Part shown: positions 60,622 to 64,000 of the stretch, in pieces
Numbering within the stretch: position 1 is the stretch's first letter
How the letters are laid out: each line of letters opens with the position of its first letter
Assembly: GCF_018619475.1 (NCBI RefSeq)
Contig: NZ_JAHFZG010000001.1
Coordinates: 248,001-312,000, forward strand
Origin: Rhodomicrobium sp. Az07
GTDB taxonomy: Bacteria > Pseudomonadota > Alphaproteobacteria > Rhizobiales > Rhodomicrobiaceae
DNA: 64,000 bases
Direction of reading: 5' to 3'
Translations under genes and position numbers: made by a program
Notes under the pieces: generated by a model
Database searches by the model: none
Seen by the model: only the letters and a program-made list of their open reading frames with translations
What the model was told of the DNA's origin: nothing

Positions 60622-62019
60622 TTAGTGACGGACCTCGCCGCTTCTTTCGTTGGAATTGACGCCGAGAGCGCGCAGCTTCCGGTGCAGCGCCGAGCGCTCC
60701 ATGCCCACGAATTCCGCCGTGCGCGAGATGTTGCCGCCGAAGCGATTGATCTGCGCCATGAGATATTCGCGTTCGAAGATTTCGCGCGCGTCCCGCAGCG
60801 GCAACGACATGAGGTGTTCACCGCCCGATCCGTTCGACGACAAGGGGACGTTCGCGCCGATGTCGTCGGGGAGCATGTCGGCGGTGATGACCGCATCCGG
60901 CTCGCCGGTTGACATGATCATGACGCGTTCGACAATGTTGCGAAGCTGACGCACATTGCCCTGCCATTCGTGGCTTTGCAGCACGGCCATGGCGTCGTCG
61001 CCGATGACGCGCGGCGGAAGGCCGGACGAGGCGGCGATCTGCTTCACGAAATGGTCCACGAGTTCCGGGATGTCTTCGCGCCGTTCGACAAGGGCCGAAA
61101 CCTTCAGCGGCACCACGTTGAGGCGGTGGAAGAGATCCTGCCGGAAGCGCCCGGCCGCCATCTCGCGCTCAAGGTCGCGGCTGGTCGATGACACGAGGCG
61201 CACATCGACCGACACTTTCGGGCCGCCGCCGATGCGCTGAAATTTCTGCTCGACGAGCACGCGCAGAAGCTTGCCCTGCGTCTCGACGGGCATGTCGGCT
61301 ACTTCGTCGATATAGAGCGTGCCGTTGTGGGCCTCTTCGAGCGCGCCGACCTTGCGCACGGTCGACCCGGTTTCCTCGACGCCGAAGAACTCCATTTCCA
61401 CGCGGTCGGCGGCCATGGAAGCGGCGTTCACGGCGACGAAAGGACCGTTCGAGCGGTTCGAGGTGGCGTGCAGGTAACGCGCGGCGAGTTCCTTGCCGGA
61501 GCCCTGCGGCCCGGTGATCATCACGCGGCTGTTCGTCGGCGCGACCTTCTGGATGGCCTGCCGCAAATGGTTCATGGCGGCGGATTTGCCGATCAGGTCG
61601 GAGCTGTAATAGCTCTTTTCCTTCAGTTCGCGATTCTCGCGGCGAAGCTTCGACGCTTCGAGCGCGCGGGCCGTGACGAGCACGAGGCGATCCGCCTTGA
61701 ACGGCTTCTCGATATATTCGTAAGCGCCGCGCTTGATGGCGGTAACGGCCGTTTCGATGTTGCCGTGTCCCGAAATGATCACCACCGGAAGCTCGGGATG
61801 GTTCTTCTTCACCCGCGCCAGCACTTCGAGCCCGTCGAGCTTCGACCCTTGCAGCCATATGTCGAGGATGACCAGCGAAGGGCGGCGTTCCTCGATGGAG
61901 CGCAACGCTTCGTCGCTGTCCTTGGCAAGCCTCGTCTTGTGGCCCTCGTCTTCAAGGATGCCAGACACGAGTTCCCGGATATCGGCTTCGTCGTCCACGA
62001 TCAGAATGTCTGACGCCAT
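60622..62019 (-). CDS. ntrX: Nitrogen-regulation response regulator NtrX
   Basis: A 465-residue regulator with a receiver (Asp53 in VILDIWL), an AAA+ domain with Walker A GPQGSGKE (about 168) and TLYIDEVAD, and a C-terminal Fis-type helix-turn-helix (ISRTAEFVGMERSALHRKLRALG). The sigma-54-contact loop that should read GAFTGA is instead part of FFGVEETGSTVRKVGALEEA, so it probably works without sigma-54, as proposed for some alphaproteobacterial NtrX proteins. It lies 20 bases after ntrY and responds with it to nitrogen or redox cues. Confidence 0.95.
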   Translation of the reverse strand: MASDILIVDDEADIRELVSGILEDEGHKTRLAKDSDEALRSIEERRPSLVILDIWLQGSKLDGLEVLARVKKNHPELPVVIISGHGNIETAVTAIKRGAYEYIEKPFKADRLVLVTARALEASKLRRENRELKEKSYYSSDLIGKSAAMNHLRQAIQKVAPTNSRVMITGPQGSGKELAARYLHATSNRSNGPFVAVNAASMAADRVEMEFFGVEETGSTVRKVGALEEAHNGTLYIDEVADMPVETQGKLLRVLVEQKFQRIGGGPKVSVDVRLVSSTSRDLEREMAAGRFRQDLFHRLNVVPLKVSALVERREDIPELVDHFVKQIAASSGLPPRVIGDDAMAVLQSHEWQGNVRQLRNIVERVMIMSTGEPDAVITADMLPDDIGANVPLSSNGSGGEHLMSLPLRDAREIFEREYLMAQINRFGGNISRTAEFVGMERSALHRKLRALGVNSNERSGEVRH

Positions 62020-62039
62020 GGCTTGCTCCCTCTTTCCCC

Positions 62040-64000
62040 TCAGCTTGCCGGATGGCTGTTGGCGAGCATCAGCTCCGCCTTGCCGTTCGGTTTCGCCTCG
62101 TCCTTTTCGGTTCGTTCCGCGCCGTGCGACACGGGGATCGTCATGCTGATCCGCGCGCCGTGGTCGCAGTCTTCAGTTACCGGAGCATCGACGAGTTCCA
62201 GCACGCCGCCATGCTGCTCCGTAATTCTCTGCACGATGGCGAGACCGAGGCCCGTGCCCTTCTGCCGTGTCGTCACATAGGGCTCGACAAGCCTGTGACG
62301 GTTTTCCTTGGGCAGCCCCACACCTGTATCGACCACCTCGATGACGAAGCGGTGATCGATAAGCCTGAGCTTCGTCGTCACGCGCCCTTTCCCGCTTGCG
62401 GGATTGGCAGCGCGATGCGCGTCCACAGCCTCGCTCGCGTTCTTCACCAGATTTGTGACAGCCTGGGTAAGAAGCCGCCTGTCGCACAGCGCGATGAGCT
62501 TATCCTTGGGCATGTCGAGCTTGTATTCGATGTCGGATCGGCTCATCTGGAACAGAATCACCGCTTCGCGCACGACTTCGCGAATATCCTGCTCCTCGAA
62601 GACTGCCTGAGGCATGCGTGCGAACGACGAAAACTCATCCACCATGCGGCCGATGTCGCCCACGTGGCGGATGATGGTTTCCGTGCATTTGTCGAAGATT
62701 TCGCGATCGTGTGTGATCGACGCGCCATATTTGCGGCGGATGCGCTCGGCGGAAAGCTGGATCGGCGTCAGCGGATTCTTGATCTCGTGCGCGATGCGGC
62801 GAGCGACGTCGGCCCATGCGGAGGTTCGTTGCGCAACGGTCAGTTCGGTCACATCGTCGAAGGTGAGGACAACGCCGAAATCGGCCTGATCGTCCTTTTC
62901 GCGCGTGACCTGGACGGCGAAATTCCGTTCGCCCGTCTCGCGCACGATGGTGATCTGGCCATGAACCGGCTTCGTCCGAGACTGGCGGCGACCCTTTTCG
63001 ATGACCTCGCCGAACTCGGGCACAGCTTCGACGAGAGGCTTCCCGATCACGCCGTCATCCTCGGACAGGCCCAGAAGTTCGAGACCGGAGCGGTTGATCA
63101 GCTTGATGCAACCCGCGGGATCGACGCCGATCACGCCCGCCGTCACGCCCGAAAGCACCGCCTCAATGAAGCGGCGGCGCTCGTCCAGCTCGGAATTCGC
63201 GTTCATGATGTCGTCGCGCTGCGTCTTCAGATCGACCGTCATCTGCTTGAAGGTCTGGCCGAGCCGGCCGATGTCGTCGCGCGCGAACCCGTCCTCGAAC
63301 CGGACGTTCAGATTGCCCTGGCTCACCTCCTGTGCCGCGCCGATGAGTTTCCTGATCGGCATGACGAGACGGTTCGCGAAGACGAGGCCCGTCCAGATCG
63401 CCGAGGCGAGCAACGTGAGCGCGAGAAGCACGTACATCAGCGCGAACACGAACTGATATTGGCCGCGCGAATATTCGAGCCGCTGAAACTGGATAATGTT
63501 TTGCTGCGTGCGCTGGAGAAGGCGGAACACGTTCGGGTTCACCGGGCGTAAGGCATAGATGAACGCGTCGTCGAAGCCGTTCAGCTTCTTGATCGCCGCA
63601 ACGCCGTTCGCCAGATCCCACGAAAGCGGCACGATGCGGCCTTCCGCTGCCCGCGCGATGTCGGCGGGCGGCGGAGCCTTGTAGCGCGGGCCATCGGTCG
63701 ACGATGCCGCGAGCAACCGTCCGCGCGAGTCTATGATGAAGGCTGCCGGAAGCGCGCGAAGGGAGACCGCCGACGAAAAAAGCCGTTCGAAAGCCGCCTT
63801 GTTGTCCGTGAAGAGCGACGCCCCGATCTCGACCTCGCGAGCCACGTCCACGAGGTCGGAGCGGATCACCTGCCCGCTTTCCTGAACATAGGACTGCGCG
63901 ACCTCCACCGTATTGCCGACGATGCTTTTGACGCGCGTGGAAAAGAAGGTGTCGAAGGTGCGGTCTATGGAGACGGTCGCGAAGACAGCGAGCAGCACCG
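62040..64000 (-). CDS. ntrY: Sensor histidine kinase NtrY (N-terminus beyond the window)
   Basis: At least 653 residues, open to the window edge. Visible parts are a periplasmic sensor region bounded by a membrane segment (FALMYVLLALTLLASAIWTGL), a HAMP linker (KLIGAAQEVSQGN), a PAS-like region, the phosphoacceptor His in IAHEIKNPLTP and the ATPase motifs NLVKNASEAVD and GTGLGLAIVQRI. It phosphorylates NtrX, encoded 20 bases downstream. The first membrane helices lie outside the window. Confidence 0.95.
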   Translation of the reverse strand, partial: VLLAVFATVSIDRTFDTFFSTRVKSIVGNTVEVAQSYVQESGQVIRSDLVDVAREVEIGASLFTDNKAAFERLFSSAVSLRALPAAFIIDSRGRLLAASSTDGPRYKAPPPADIARAAEGRIVPLSWDLANGVAAIKKLNGFDDAFIYALRPVNPNVFRLLQRTQQNIIQFQRLEYSRGQYQFVFALMYVLLALTLLASAIWTGLVFANRLVMPIRKLIGAAQEVSQGNLNVRFEDGFARDDIGRLGQTFKQMTVDLKTQRDDIMNANSELDERRRFIEAVLSGVTAGVIGVDPAGCIKLINRSGLELLGLSEDDGVIGKPLVEAVPEFGEVIEKGRRQSRTKPVHGQITIVRETGERNFAVQVTREKDDQADFGVVLTFDDVTELTVAQRTSAWADVARRIAHEIKNPLTPIQLSAERIRRKYGASITHDREIFDKCTETIIRHVGDIGRMVDEFSSFARMPQAVFEEQDIREVVREAVILFQMSRSDIEYKLDMPKDKLIALCDRRLLTQAVTNLVKNASEAVDAHRAANPASGKGRVTTKLRLIDHRFVIEVVDTGVGLPKENRHRLVEPYVTTRQKGTGLGLAIVQRITEQHGGVLELVDAPVTEDCDHGARISMTIPVSHGAERTEKDEAKPNGKAELMLANSHPAS

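Noticed and set aside
62052-63551. Long plus-strand frame opposite ntrY
   Set aside because: Shadow of the histidine kinase; no motifs.

Overview
The window is high-GC, gene-dense chromosomal DNA from an alphaproteobacterium, most likely the order Hyphomicrobiales (Rhizobiales); Rhodomicrobium or a relative would fit, but that last step is a guess. Supporting evidence is the gene order ntrY-ntrX-dat-hfq-hflX, a cyclic beta-1,2-glucan exporter (NdvA/ChvA type), BA14K, DUF2794, DUF3422 and Tim44-like proteins, the order fxsA-tim44-mltA-smr, and alphaproteobacterial RpoH-type and EcfG-type promoter motifs. I see no rRNA, CRISPR array, insertion sequence, integrase or phage module.

Layout. 1-2.7 kb: fxsA (partial), Tim44-like, MltA, Smr. 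2.7-5.4 kb: glucan exporter plus an unknown upstream gene. 5.5-18.2 kb: a sugar and polysaccharide region with a GT2 glycosyltransferase, a LAB_N membrane protein, a TylF-type methyltransferase, a PP2C-like phosphatase, two sugar-nucleotide epimerases, three tandem related glycosyltransferase-like genes coupled by ATGA overlaps, a GH39-like hydrolase, a short SPFH protein and UDP-xylose synthase; a small laterally acquired-looking gene sits at 8 kb. 18.3-22.7 kb: tRNA-Pro, a relic of an SDR gene, a tyrosine phenol-lyase-like PLP enzyme, a methyltransferase and an amidase. 22.7-34 kb: leuD, hemolysin III, DUF3422, a KGG stress protein with an EcfG-like promoter, ornithine/lysine decarboxylase, a lone receiver protein, DUF3429, BA14K, queF-DUF1835, a secreted unknown and a PGM1-like ATP-grasp ligase divergent from an ALDH7-type dehydrogenase. 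35.6-37.6 kb: a small accessory patch with unknown genes and a 26-bp direct repeat shared with the 3' end of the tesA-like gene. 37.6-42.5 kb: tesA / ybbA-ybbP and a Bax-inhibitor-1 protein. 42.5-46.8 kb: DUF2794 and dnaK-dnaJ behind an RpoH promoter. 46.9-49.9 kb: TonB-dependent receptor with a secreted partner. 50.4-56.7 kb: envelope genes (kdsD, galU, MltB-type transglycosylase, two SGNH-fold proteins). 56.7-64 kb: two palindromic repeat elements, mgtC, then hflX-hfq-dat-ntrX-ntrY.

The window is dominated by cell-envelope work: peptidoglycan turnover (mltA, mltB), periplasmic glucan export, sugar-nucleotide supply (galU, UXS, kdsD) and a polysaccharide locus. The least expected observations are the neighbouring SGNH-fold proteins at 53.8-56.7 kb that have lost their catalytic serine and histidine, the tandem glycosyltransferase-like trio with its GH39-like enzyme, the phenol-lyase homologue lacking a conserved PLP-contacting arginine, and the paired CTAGTGG-type palindromes, one of which supplies the mgtC stop codon.
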